64,000 nucleotides of DNA from Paragordius varius (taxonomy: Eukaryota > Nematomorpha), in the NCBI GenBank assembly GCA_964247055.1, contig OZ176053.1, forward strand, positions 434,001-498,000, given 5' to 3'. Of this stretch, positions 11,397-21,852 are shown one piece after another. The first letter of the stretch is position 1. Every line of letters starts with the position of its first letter. The notes below the pieces were generated by a model. The model was not told where the DNA came from. It saw only the letters and a list, made by a program, of their open reading frames with translations, and made no database searches. Made by a program: the position numbers and the translations under genes.

Positions 11397-12371
11397 TTAA
11401 TAATAAACATCATTTCCCGCGTTCCCTTGGTCTATATGAATAGTTTGAACGAGCGTTTGATTTATGGCAATGTCATATGTCCCAACAAGATTAGAGCTAA
11501 ATTCTTCAATAATTATTTCATTGTCAACGTATTTGATGCTCTTTTTAGGGTTTACCTGATCGTTGCGAACAGAATTCGAATCGACTAAAACACCGTTTCG
11601 AACTGGTTTTATAACGCATCGTTTGCCAACATTACAGATAACTGTATCGTTCCTAACTATAGTAAAAAAAGCCAATGAATAAAAAAAATTTCAAAATGGG
11701 TTGAGAATTCTTAAATCTGCGTAAAAAATTATCTGCAATTCTTTTTTTAACTAACCTTATTGACTAAAAAATATTCGAGATCACTGAATATATTCATGTT
11801 ACCAATTGTAAAACCGAGAAAATTGCAAAAAAAGTAGATCACTTAATTACTTGTTTACATTTTATTATTGAATCAATTAAAATATCAATGAAAAAAATAA
11901 TCTTTTTTTACCTTGAAACCTTAAATGGCCATGGATGGTAGCAATTAGTTCCTCAGTATTTTGGTTATTAGCCGGGTCTCCAACCGAAACTAATTTCATG
12001 GCAAAGTTAAAGCGTCCGTTATAACCCGGTGTCAAAAAATGTGTCATAAATTTCCTATTTTGTACGAGCGTTTGAAAGTGTACATCCCCATACTTAAATG
12101 AAATCTGGATCGAGGTTTTTGCCTCAGAATTTGCAAATACCTCTGGACAATTGGTTAGAACCTCACGAGCTAGATTATAGATTAGACTATCATAGATGTG
12201 ATAAGTTATATTTCTTTCTTGCGACGTTACAGGCAAATTATTGGCATCTTTTAAACAACCTTGTTGATGAGCTTCTGCAGTGTTTCCAACGTCGCTTGAA
12301 GGCTTCGAGTCCGGTATAGTGTGACCAAAGGAAAAAGTTAATAGATTGCATATAACAAATAACCAAAACAT
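11397..12371 (-). CDS. Secreted protein of unknown family, two exons
   Basis: I do not recognise the family. Exon 1 is 11912-12371 and exon 2 is 11397-11656; the join puts GTT (V) across the intron and gives about 240 residues. The N-terminus MFWLFVICNLLTFSFG is a typical signal peptide, so the product is probably secreted. The mature part has few cysteines (QQGCLKD, LTNCPEV in exon 1; VICNVGKRCVIKP in exon 2). The end of exon 2, with EFSSNLVGTYDIAI, has the look of an Ig-type F strand but lacks its cysteine, so an Ig-like fold is only a guess. A TATA-like box lies about 90 bp upstream of the ATG, and AATAAA on the minus strand (plus 11370-11375) follows the stop. The 5' and 3' signals and the clean frame support a real gene. 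Confidence 0.65.
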
Positions 12372-12460
12372 TATGATTTTAACTTTGAGATTTTTTCGAT
12401 AAAAAATGGTAAAAATTTCAAAAAAATTTGATTGACTTAAACTTTGAAATCAGAGTGTAG

Positions 12461-12468
12461 CTTATATA
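12461..12468 (-). promoter_or_regulatory. TATA box candidate for the secreted-protein gene
   Basis: Minus-strand TATATAAG about 90 bp upstream of ATG 12371. This fits a start site near 12435 and a short 5' UTR. In such AT-rich DNA the motif alone is weak; the position and the GC-containing flanks make it plausible. Confidence 0.4.
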
Positions 12469-12944
12469 GAAGAGTTTAAATTTCTCATAACTCTATATGA
12501 GTACAAACATTATAAAATTTTAGGTTAGGATGATACTATTTTTAGCAAATTTATTTTAGGATGGAAAACATAACTCGTGTTAGGTGCTGAGATGGTCAGT
12601 TATTGTTATACTTTTTAATTTTAAAACACTATGGCCATCATAACTTGGTTAAATATGTATCTAATTTTAAATATTTTTCTGGGGTTATTTCAAACTAAAT
12701 ATAGATGATTTTATTTTAACCACACATGTACCTTTAAATTTAAAATTAAAATAAATTAATTTGACCTTGTTATTTATTTTTGTTGTTGAAATCTAAAAAT
12801 AAAACTTGTGCAGATATTGTTTAAACCTAAAAATAATTATTATTGAATTTCCAAATATTATTTTTAGGAATCGATTAAAAATATATTCTTTTATCAACCA
12901 ACTCTTTAATAATTGTTGGCTAACATAAATTTTGAGATAAGATA

Positions 12945-13140
12945 GTAAATTATACCGACAAAAAATAAAAATTTAAAAAATTATTTTCTATTAGACCATA
13001 CTTTTCAAAACACTAGATTACGGTGGTAAAATAATAAATAGATATGTAAATTGGTAACATTTTTAATTATTCACAATTTTATTTATATAATTTATGTCAA
13101 AAACATAGAGGTTTAAATTAGTATAGTTTGTAAAATATTT
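12945..13140. mobile_element. Degenerate family B copy
   Basis: Left arm AAATTATACCGACAAAAAAT and middle part present; the right end is not clear. Confidence 0.45.
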
Positions 13141-13594
13141 AGTATCTTGTTTCAATCTTTATTTATAAGTAATGTGACCAGATATTTTTAACTTGAACGC
13201 AGTACAAAATCAAAATATACTTTGCCTTGTTTTTAAACCATCGGTGTGGAATATTCCACAGTTAAAAATATCCTGATGAAATATAATATCTATATATATC
13301 TATATTCTGATAGGAAAATATCAGGATTATCATGGTGCTTTTGGTTTGAACCTTTACGAGTTATTAAAAAAAGTTATTTACAATAAGTGCTCCGTATAAA
13401 ATTGCAAAAGGGGCGCAATTTTTCAAATATATTTTTTGGTGAATGCTAAATGATAATTTCAAAAAATATCACTAAAATATAACATAAACTCCATATAAAA
13501 AGCAAAACAATGTTTTAAGTTTTTAGATGTGGCTCTAAAAGTCCCAATTGGCTCTTTTAAAATTAACCGTTCTCTTAAAATAAACGTAAAATTC

Positions 13595-13900
13595 CCTTTC
13601 ATACTATTTTGAGCATGATGGAAACGATATAAACGGTTGAGATGTTATAACATTTTAAATATATAATTCGATAATGCTAATTTCTCACACGGATTTTGAT
13701 TGAAATATTTCTTCGTTTTCAAAATTATATTAGATAAAAATTGTTTTTTTTTCACAAAAATGCACCAAAATTTGCAAGCAAACATTAAACTATGAATGTT
13801 CAACATCATCGAATTATTTGGAAAAAGAATTTTATTATATCTCAAAGCGTTATATAGTTTCCATCATGCTTCAAAACAGTTTGAAGTACGCTTCAACAAA
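13595..13900. mobile_element. Family D MITE inside the hAT-like element
   Basis: Inverted ends of about 40 bp: CATACTATTTTGAGCATGAT on the left and its near inverse ATCATGCTTCAAAACAGTTT on the right. Related ends appear at 40.2 kb and 60.9-61.1 kb. Confidence 0.6.
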
Positions 13901-13952
13901 ATATCTCAGTTTTATTTATGCAAAAAAATGAGATAACTAATAAAAATTAATG

Positions 13953-14152
13953 TTCAGAGGCGTGATGGTATAGTAGGTAGGGCGCCGGACTCTTGCACTG
14001 CATGACAGAGTTTGAACCTCGAAATTACGCAATTTTTCCATCATCACTGTCAGCCCTGGGCAGGCGAGTATTAAAGCCTTCACAAGTCCGGATACAATTT
14101 AAGTCCTTGCCCTTTAATTAAAAGGGAAAAAAGAGACTCTAAACTGTATAAA
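13953..14152 (+). mobile_element. tRNA-derived SINE
   Basis: A pol III box A (TGGTATAGTAGG, 13966-13977) and box B (GAGTTTGAACCTC, 14008-14020) lie about 30 bp apart, as in a tRNA. A tRNA-unrelated body and a tail ending GACTCTAAACTGTAT plus A-rich sequence follow. The tRNA part does not fold as a full cloverleaf in my reading, so I call a SINE and not a tRNA gene. Confidence 0.65.
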
Positions 14153-14740
14153 AAAAATAAAATTTAATGTTTAGGAAAAAATTAAGAAATATTATACCTA
14201 CAACCTAGTGAGTATGGATATCGTAAAAACTCTATTTTTTACGAAAAAAGGTTATTTCGAAATCATCTGTCATATATAATAAATTTAAATTTTTCTATAT
14301 AATTTTCCGTTTAATAATTGAACAAAAAATTCTAACTGTCAAACATTTATAAAAATATCATAAATTAGATTTTTAATTTTAAACGAAGCCCTAAGTGAAA
14401 GAACCATTAGCCTGAATCTTACGGTGTAGACTCCGAGATTTATAGTTTCGCCACTGCGCGAAAGGTCGTAATCCTATGTTTTATGTATATTTCGAGCAGA
14501 TTAGTTTTGTACCTCAAAATGCATTTTTTTACCAATTATGAGGTTATTTTTACAGAGGGTACTATATTAAATTCTAAAATATTTTTTTTGAATAAATAAA
14601 AGGTAAATAATGTATTTTAAAAATTATTTTTTTTATTTCAAAAAGCAGTACAAAAGTGGGCGCAGTACAGGCGCAGTTTTTTTCAGAAAACCCAGTACAG
14701 TACTGCGAAAAACAGCCTATCTGGTCACTATATTTATAAG

Positions 14741-15099
14741 GAGCTATAATTATCATATAAGCAAGGCCAGTTTCAAAGCAAGATTTAGCTAATTTTTAAT
14801 ACAATTAGCAGTTTCGGCACATTGATGCCATTTAAATAAATAAAAACTTGTCCATATTATGCCAACGTCAGACTACATTCAAGAAGCTTTAGTGTAGATT
14901 AAGTCAATCCTTGTTTCTTTGGATCAAGAATAATGAAAACATTCAAAAATTTAGCACGCCAAGTTTCACCTCAATAGCTTAAATTGAGTAATATGCGAAT
15001 CGCTAAAAATTTTCACATGATGGCTGTCAACTTGTAAAAATACTTTTAATAATATAAAATAAATTTTTCATTTACATTCCAAATCCTTCTGTACCCGAA
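14741..15099. other. Unassigned AT-rich DNA
   Basis: No gene or recognised repeat seen. Confidence 0.4.
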
Positions 15100-15760
15100 A
15101 TTCAGAGGCATTTCTGGGGCCCGGTGCATAAATCAGTGATGGCGCCCCCCTCCATGCCCCTTGCATTAAAAAAATTAATCAAATATAAACCGTAGTCATA
15201 ACCACTCATAAATGGGCCATCATTTTGTATAATACATAAAATAATAACTTTTGCTATTTTTTTGAAATAAAATAAATTTTTTTCTAAAAAAATCCGGCAC
15301 CCCTTTGACTATGGCCAGTGGCGTACCGAGCATTTGCGGCGACCGGGGCATAAATTAATATATATATTTATATGATACTAAATTTATTCCTTTTTAAATC
15401 ATAAGCATTTTAAAAAATAATGTTTTTGTTGCAATATTGAATTGATCTTATGATAATGGCGAATATTGATTTAAAAATAATTGTAAATCTAAGCGAATTT
15501 TAAAATACAATTTTAACAGAATTACAATGCAATTTATTTAATAAAATATTAATTATATGAAGATATTATCACTTGCAAAGGAAAAAAGCAACTAAGAGAA
15601 AAAATATTTTTTATGTAAAACTTTTTCTGGCTTTTGATATTGCAAAATTATCAATTACATCATTAAAATCTATCATATTAAATTAGGCGCCCAATAACGG
15701 CGCCCAGGGCAGGATGCACCCCCTTGCCCCCCCCCCCCCCCCCTTGGCTTCTATACATTT
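15100..15760. mobile_element. DNA transposon remnants with GC-rich ends
   Basis: GC-rich patches near 15105-15165, 15295-15345 and 15685-15755 stand out from AT-rich flanks. 'GTGGCGTACCGAGCATTTGC' with 'CCGGGGCAT', and an inverted 'GGCGCCCAGGGCAGGATGCA' near the other side, resemble the ends of non-autonomous cut-and-paste elements common in invertebrates. A C homopolymer of about 20 lies at 15727-15745. The family is not determined. Confidence 0.45.
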
Positions 15761-15829
15761 CGCCCATCTCTAATAAATATGAAGGCCGTGCTAAAAAATC
15801 TGATTATTGCGGCAATCCATTAGTCATAT

Positions 15830-16680
15830 TTTACCACGTCGTCGAAATTATTGAAGTGTCGCACTGCGAGGGGTACCCCATTCATGAGAAGTTGTATTAG
15901 TCAGAAGGCGGCAAAAATACACAATACCGCTATGGTCTTACGAGACACATAGCACGGTCTTGTTGCAGAAGCGATTTGACACTGGTGCGGATGGACCTGC
16001 AAGGTGAAAGCTATAATTTTTCCGACAAAATAAAGTGGTCATTACTCATCACGTTTTTTTTACTTCATAAAAATGATTTTTTTGTAACGTTTAAGGAGGA
16101 TTTTACAAGCATTTTCCTATTTGTATTCAGCAGTACTTCGTGTGAGATACCGAATTTGTTGGTGTTTTCCATTGCTTGCAGATATCTAATGATTGTTTTT
16201 TGTTACTTCTGCAAATTGTTGTTCAGTTTGAGTTGCATCATCAAATAACTCTTGCATAGCTTCTTCGCAGTTTGTGATCTATCAGAGAGCGCCACACTCT
16301 TTTACGTGAAATAATAACTTTGATCTTCGAAACCATGTTATTCATGAGTTAATCGATAATTCACCATATGTTTCTACCAGAAAACGATAACTTTCAACAG
16401 CATTCTTCTAATGGAAATACATGCCGCAAATGTTTTTTACAGCCACAAAATTCGACATGATTAATTAATGATACAAATAAGACGCTAGTTTTTAGTGAAC
16501 TCAACATGTGTATTGTCTTTTACTGTCAGATGAACAAAATGGGGTTGGTATCAAATTAATCGTATGCGTATTTTTTGTTAACCTCTTCTTTATAGTTAAA
16601 CCATTAATAACTTATGACTATATCCGCTAACAATGGTTCATAAACTAATATATAAATGTATATATATACCTTGTAATTTA
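15830..16680. repeat. Unclassified dispersed repeat, copy 1
   Basis: Shares several blocks in the same order with 32490-33780: GCAGAAGCGATTT, ATTTTTCCG, CATTACTCATCAC, then TCAAATTAATCGTA / TTAAATTAATCATA and TATAGTTAAACC. It contains no sustained open frame. Confidence 0.55.
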
Positions 16681-16879
16681 AGCAACCACAATAATTTTAA
16701 AAGGGAAAAAAGTCTAAAAGCCGTTTTTATTTTCCATTTTTAGACACTTTCGGTGCTAGCTCATCATCATATTTAAATTTCTAAAACCGTCTTCAAACCT
16801 TTTCTTAAAGTATGGAATCCAGTTACGGTAGAATAAGTTTTCAATCTCCTGAAATCGAGTCCTGTTCAAAAAAAGCTAG

Positions 16880-16970
16880 TTTATGCTATTTTCATCAATT
16901 AGGCTTAACCCTTTCAAAATTTTAGTTATGGATGATACTGGGTACTACAAATGTTCTTTCCTGTATTCAG
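16880..16970 (+). CDS. Isolated immunoglobulin-like exon (F-strand region)
   Basis: An open stretch after an AG and before GTAACA codes SSIRLNPFKILVMDDTGYYK followed by C, the classic 'L..D.G.Y.C' signature of an Ig fold. It ends in phase 1, so it cannot join directly to the CAP exon at 17749 (phase 2). I could not find the exons on either side with confidence. It may belong to an Ig-domain gene with distant exons or be a relic of one. Confidence 0.4.
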
Positions 16971-17748
16971 GTAACATTAATTATGTGTTCTAAATTCTGC
17001 AGAAAAATGATATTTCTTATGTTTAAAGCGTATTTAGCCACACATATATGCTTCATTATAGAGGAAAAATTAACTCGAATATAATGCTAAAGGTAGTGTT
17101 GCGGGTATTTTATATTTTGCTTAATAATGCTTCAAAAATAGTTATACGGATAATGAAACGAATACCTTTCATCTTTTACCGACGAAAACAGATTAGAGGC
17201 TTTTATAATTAAACTAAAGCGATATTTGTTCGGCCAACTATGGAAAAAAGTACCATATCATTTCATCTACCATAAAAATATATTTTCTTGCGCAAAACTT
17301 AATTGCTGATTTGATGTAATCGGTCTGTATATAACTTGAGCCTTGAATTCTGAATATAGGACCTTATAAGTTAAAATTGCTTATTATTAAAATTAGCATG
17401 GAAAAAACTGTATAGACACTGATCTAACGAATCTGTTATGTTTAAACATTCATTATCAATTTCTAGAATGTTTGTCTGTATTTTAAAATATATGATAAAA
17501 TTATTATAATGATACATTATAACTAAAATGTTAGCCATAACTAATAATGATCATAATTATCATTAGATTACAAATATATTTTATAACTATCATATTTACC
17601 ATTTGGATCAGGTAATGTTTTAAATTTTTCATTTAAAAAAATGGTATTAAACTGTGTTTGCGCTTCTAAAACTATGCATTTTTTAGATATCGTTTGTCAG
17701 AACTTTGTAAAATTTTTAACTACAAATTTTTATGATATTTTTTTAAAG
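16971..17748. other. Gene-free stretch before the CAP gene
   Basis: AT-rich DNA. I looked here for the missing signal-peptide exon of the CAP gene. ATG 17643 opens a short frame (MVLNCVCASKTMHF) but no donor in the right phase follows. Nothing else was recognised. Confidence 0.4.
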
Positions 17749-20700
17749 ACCTATGGCTTGTCTACCAAACAGCGATGAAATCAAGATGATTTTAGACACT
17801 CACAATGATTTGAGAGCTTCGGTGGATCCCCCGTCTTCAGCTATGATGAAATTGGTAAAAAATATAAAATTTTGATTTAATACCGTTTAAATTTGCTGTG
17901 CAATAATGTTATTGACCTTAGTAAATAGGATCAAATTTATAAATATATATATATAGCAGCCACGTAATTTACAAAAATTAACTTTACCGTATAATTACTT
18001 TTGATGTGCTTTTTAGTTTTATAAAGGAAATTTTCAAACAAACCATGTATATGCAGCTTAAGGTCGGTCCCATACATAAATGTATGTACATATATTTAGT
18101 AAATCAAGGATACAAAACTTTTCTTCGGTCTATAACCTTTCTTTATCCGGACATTTGACATCTAATTTTGTTAGATATGAATTATAGCGACTTTTAGATG
18201 TGCAATCCAATTTTAAAATATATTAATAAAGCTAATATCAATTCCATATGAAGAGATCCGTTTTATTTAAATATTTTCTCATGTTTAAAAGCATAAACTT
18301 TTTTTTTGCCTTATTAAAAACGACCAAAAATAGATGGCAAATATCTCTATATAATTTTTTGTGATTTTTGACTGTCCCGTGACCTGCAAAAAAGCGGTTC
18401 GACTGTATATGGACATCTAAATTAATAAATACGCTTGGAATTTTAAAAAACACATATGTTTTAGAGCTGGTATCCTGAAGGCGCCCAAAAATCAGAAGCT
18501 ATGGCATCCAAATGCGTTTTTGAGCACGATACTCCAGAGATGCGAGCCACAACAGGTAGTTTAATACGAGTTAATATTTCAAGGTTTTTGCAGTAAATTT
18601 TTATATTATAAGGAAAAGTATATAAACTAAATGACTTGTATTTATATAATTAAATGGTAATTTTGTCAACGAGAGCGAAAATTTTACGTTAAAATTATAT
18701 AATTTGAATTCTCGTAAAATTTATTTGTAAATTGAACTATATCCAAAGGTTTCGATACATGGTTGGTTGTATCTTTTTTAATGGATTAACTAAAAAACAA
18801 AAGAAAATTATAATAATAACCAATTTACATCTCTATCCTTATTCAGCAACGCAAATATAGAGTATATAAAAATAAAGATATCCAACACAGATGGCTTCGC
18901 GGGCGGCATTTTTAACCCAAAAAATCCAACGGGCCGTATTCGCAATGGCATTAACAAATCTTTTATTAGTTTTTATAATAAGTCTGTAAAAACTACCATT
19001 TATTTTGAAAATTTTTGCTATTTCTTTCCAAAATTCTGAAAAACTTAATCAATACAATTGTTTAAAAAAGTCAATTTTATTTGGATTAAGGAAATCTTTG
19101 TATTAAACATTTCTCGTGGGTGGCAGAAATATTTTGGAAGGCCGTGTGTTGGATACAGCTGAAATACTATAAAAATATTGTTGCCTTTATAAAATTCTAA
19201 GTTTTTACGCGTTTTGTCTTCTTTAATTTTTTACTGTAAAATTTGGGGGTTTGCATAATTTTTACCCAAAGTTTTTTATACAAAACTAACTTAAAAAGAT
19301 TATGACAATGGGGGCCAAAATCTTTTTCAAACCACAGGGACCGCGGAATGGAATGAAGTAGTTTTAGCTTGGCACAGTGAAATACAAAATTTTCGCTTCG
19401 GACAGGCTACTAAACAAGTTATTGGACATTATACACAAGTAAAATATAAGGTGCCACTACTTGAAATTAATCAAACCCTAAAATTATTTAAAGTTTTTCC
19501 TAAATAATAATTACTTTCTGATAATTGACATTTTTAAATTTTTCAAAAACGGATATCTAATATAACATTCAGTAACAAAATGGATTTTTTTATAACTTAT
19601 CTCAAAACCACACAAATAATTTTACGGGCCGCATTCGAAATATATGTAAGGCATTCATAAATATTTTATTAGATTTTAAACATATGGCTGTAAAATGCAC
19701 CACAATTTACCGCTTTTTTCTAGTGTGTTGTCGATTGAATAATACACTTTTTAAAAAAAAATTGCGTAATAAATAATATTTTTACTAAGATTTTTTGAGT
19801 AAATTTTCCAATTATGGATTTCCAAATTTTTCGTGGACCGCACATAATATCTGAAAGGGCGGTCTGTTGGACACCCCTGCTATACCCATTAATATTAGAT
19901 TAATCATTGTATCAAAGGATATTTTTATAATGGATAAACCACTGTATTTCCCAGCTACAGAATCGTAAAATATTGATTAACATATGTTTACCTTTTGATA
20001 TTTGGCTACATTAGGTTTAGAACAGGGGTGTAACTGGAGAACCGTATTTTTTACTCAGAAAATGGCGGGTCGCATCCGATATATATTAGGGCATTAATTA
20101 TTATTTAGATTTCTAACATAAGATTATAAAATGAAGACACAATATAAGACTTTTTCTAGTTCGTTGCCAATTATTTAAACATATTCAAATAAGATGTTTA
20201 AGAAATATCATTTTTATTAATATTTTGGTTTTGCAAATTAAATTTTCCAAATTTTTCGTGGGCACATAATGTCGCGGAGGGCCGCGTGTTTATATGATTA
20301 CAATTGCGAATATAATTAAAATACCTATATAAAAAAAACAAAATCGAAAGTTTAAAATATTTGTTTTTATATATCTTTTATATTTTTTTAGGTTGTTTGG
20401 GGTGCTTCTAAACTGGTTGGATGTGGAATGTCAGATTGTGGGAATGTTAAGATTTACACATGCAATTATTATCCCCCGTATGGTATTATCATATCTTTGT
20501 TTTTTACCATATTTCGAAAAAAATAAAATGGATAAAGGACTGAAATATTAACGTATTTGAGACATGTTTCAAGTCAGCTTTTAGCTCTGAGCGTATTGTT
20601 TTCACAAATTTAGAATAAAACTTTTTATTATTTTACAAGCAAAAAAAAACATTTTATGTGACGATTCTAAAAAATATTTTGCCTTTTCTGGTTACGTTGT

Positions 20701-21852
20701 TTTTAGTCAATTAGTTATGTGATTGATTTTATTTTTTATTTATTGCCCTAAAATTACATCTTAGAATATTTTTTCAATTTCTTAACGGTACAAGTTGATA
20801 GTTTTATCAAAGCTGAGCTGACCTGAACATGGGGCATTCATGCACTTCTTGATAATTTCTAAGAATTATCAAAAATTAATAGATACTAATAAAATATGTC
20901 AAATGTAAGAGAAAAATAAGACAAAAAAATATGATTTCGTTATTTTTACCAAAGCCATTCCTGTCCATGTAAAACAATCACTCTATTTTGTCTCAAAATA
21001 TGGTTTTAGATTTTCGCCATTAAAATTTGATTTTGTTTTTATTTTTCAGGGGTAATTACATCCCGATAGAGTTTCCATACCTAAAGTCTGAAAGCCGCTC
21101 ATGCCATGGTTGTACTAATGGGGCCACCTGCGTTAGTTCTGGTCCCTACAAAGGAAAACTTTTAGAGAATTGTGGTAAATATTTTAGATATCGATCAAAT
21201 ATAATTTTATAAGAAAAATTTTTTTTTTAATTTTATAAGAATTTACAGTCATGTGTCCTTTATTTTATCAAAAATTTATTTTCTTGCGTTAAATGCGTAT
21301 AAATATATGTAAAGAATGGAAAAAACAAGAGCTCTATGGTATTAACAATATCATATTCATCAAAAAAGTAAAAGAATAACCATAGAGCTCTTGTTTTTTC
21401 CATTCTTTACCAAATATTTATGCACATTTAACGAAAAAAAATATTTTAATATAATAAAGGGTGCATGACTATATATTTTTTTCTGCTATCAGATTTCATC
21501 TGTAGGATGGAAGGTGACTGTCAAGATGTTGACAAAAAATCTGAAAAAAGTATTAACGCCTTTTTTTCGAAAAAAATTTCTTTTAAATTTTATTTTTTTA
21601 TTTTTTTTTTATATTTAATTTATATTAGATGGTGAGTGGTTTCCCCATGGAACATTTTTCGGTGATGATCTCTTTATAAAAATGAATCAACTGTATAACC
21701 AAACCAAATTTAGAAATATGCAAAAATCAAAAACTGCTAAGAAGAACAGCGCCAACTCTCACAAAGAATTAAACATTGTTGTCAACATTTATTTTTTATG
21801 CTATTTAAGTCTGTACATAATTTACAATTTTTATTATAAATTCTTTGTATAA
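17749..21852 (+). CDS. CAP (SCP/TAPS, CRISP-like) domain protein with hydrophobic C-terminus
   Basis: CAP superfamily proteins are usually extracellular; roles vary. Exons are 17749-17854, 18465-18555, 19338-19438, 20392-20477, 21050-21174, 21493-21549 and 21629-21852, all GT..AG and in frame. CAP hallmarks are THNDLRASVDPP (CAP3-type His), CVFEHDTPEMR, GHYTQVVWGASKLVGCG (CAP1) and YTCNYYPPGNYI (CAP2), followed by a cysteine-rich hinge (SCHGCTNGATC, ENCDFICRMEGDC). The last exon ends in a hydrophobic tail (NIYFLCYLSLYIIYNF) with a few residues after it, suggesting a tail anchor or GPI-type signal, which is unusual for the family. The first exon seen opens in phase 2 and no signal-peptide exon was found; the start could be ATG 17753 or an exon further upstream. 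A perfect foldback element sits in the intron at 21.3 kb. Confidence 0.87.
21281..21445. repeat. Young foldback element with perfect 32-bp arms, CAP-gene intron
   Basis: 21309-21340 and 21379-21410 are exact inverse copies (left arm begins GTAAAGAATGGAAAAAACAA), with a 38-bp loop. Outer arms extend the pairing with a few mismatches to about 70 bp each side. Perfect arms argue for recent insertion or gene conversion. Confidence 0.8.

Larger units (their letters stand above)
13170..14731. mobile_element. hAT-like non-autonomous DNA transposon with nested insertions
   Basis: Ends share an inverted GTGACCAGATA (13174-13184 and, inverted, 14718-14728). The 9-bp direct repeat ATTTATAAG flanks it at 13161-13169 and 14732-14740, a good target-site duplication for hAT-type elements. 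The right end has repeated CAGTAC motifs. Inside lie a family D MITE and a tRNA-derived SINE. No transposase was found. Confidence 0.6.

Noticed and set aside
13264-13335. Second hammerhead-like motif (CTGATGAAATA)
   Set aside because: It lacks a stem II followed by GAAA; the bases form a simple AT palindrome.
13953-14025. A functional tRNA gene
   Set aside because: Box A and B are present, but the arms do not pair as a cloverleaf and a SINE-like body and tail follow.
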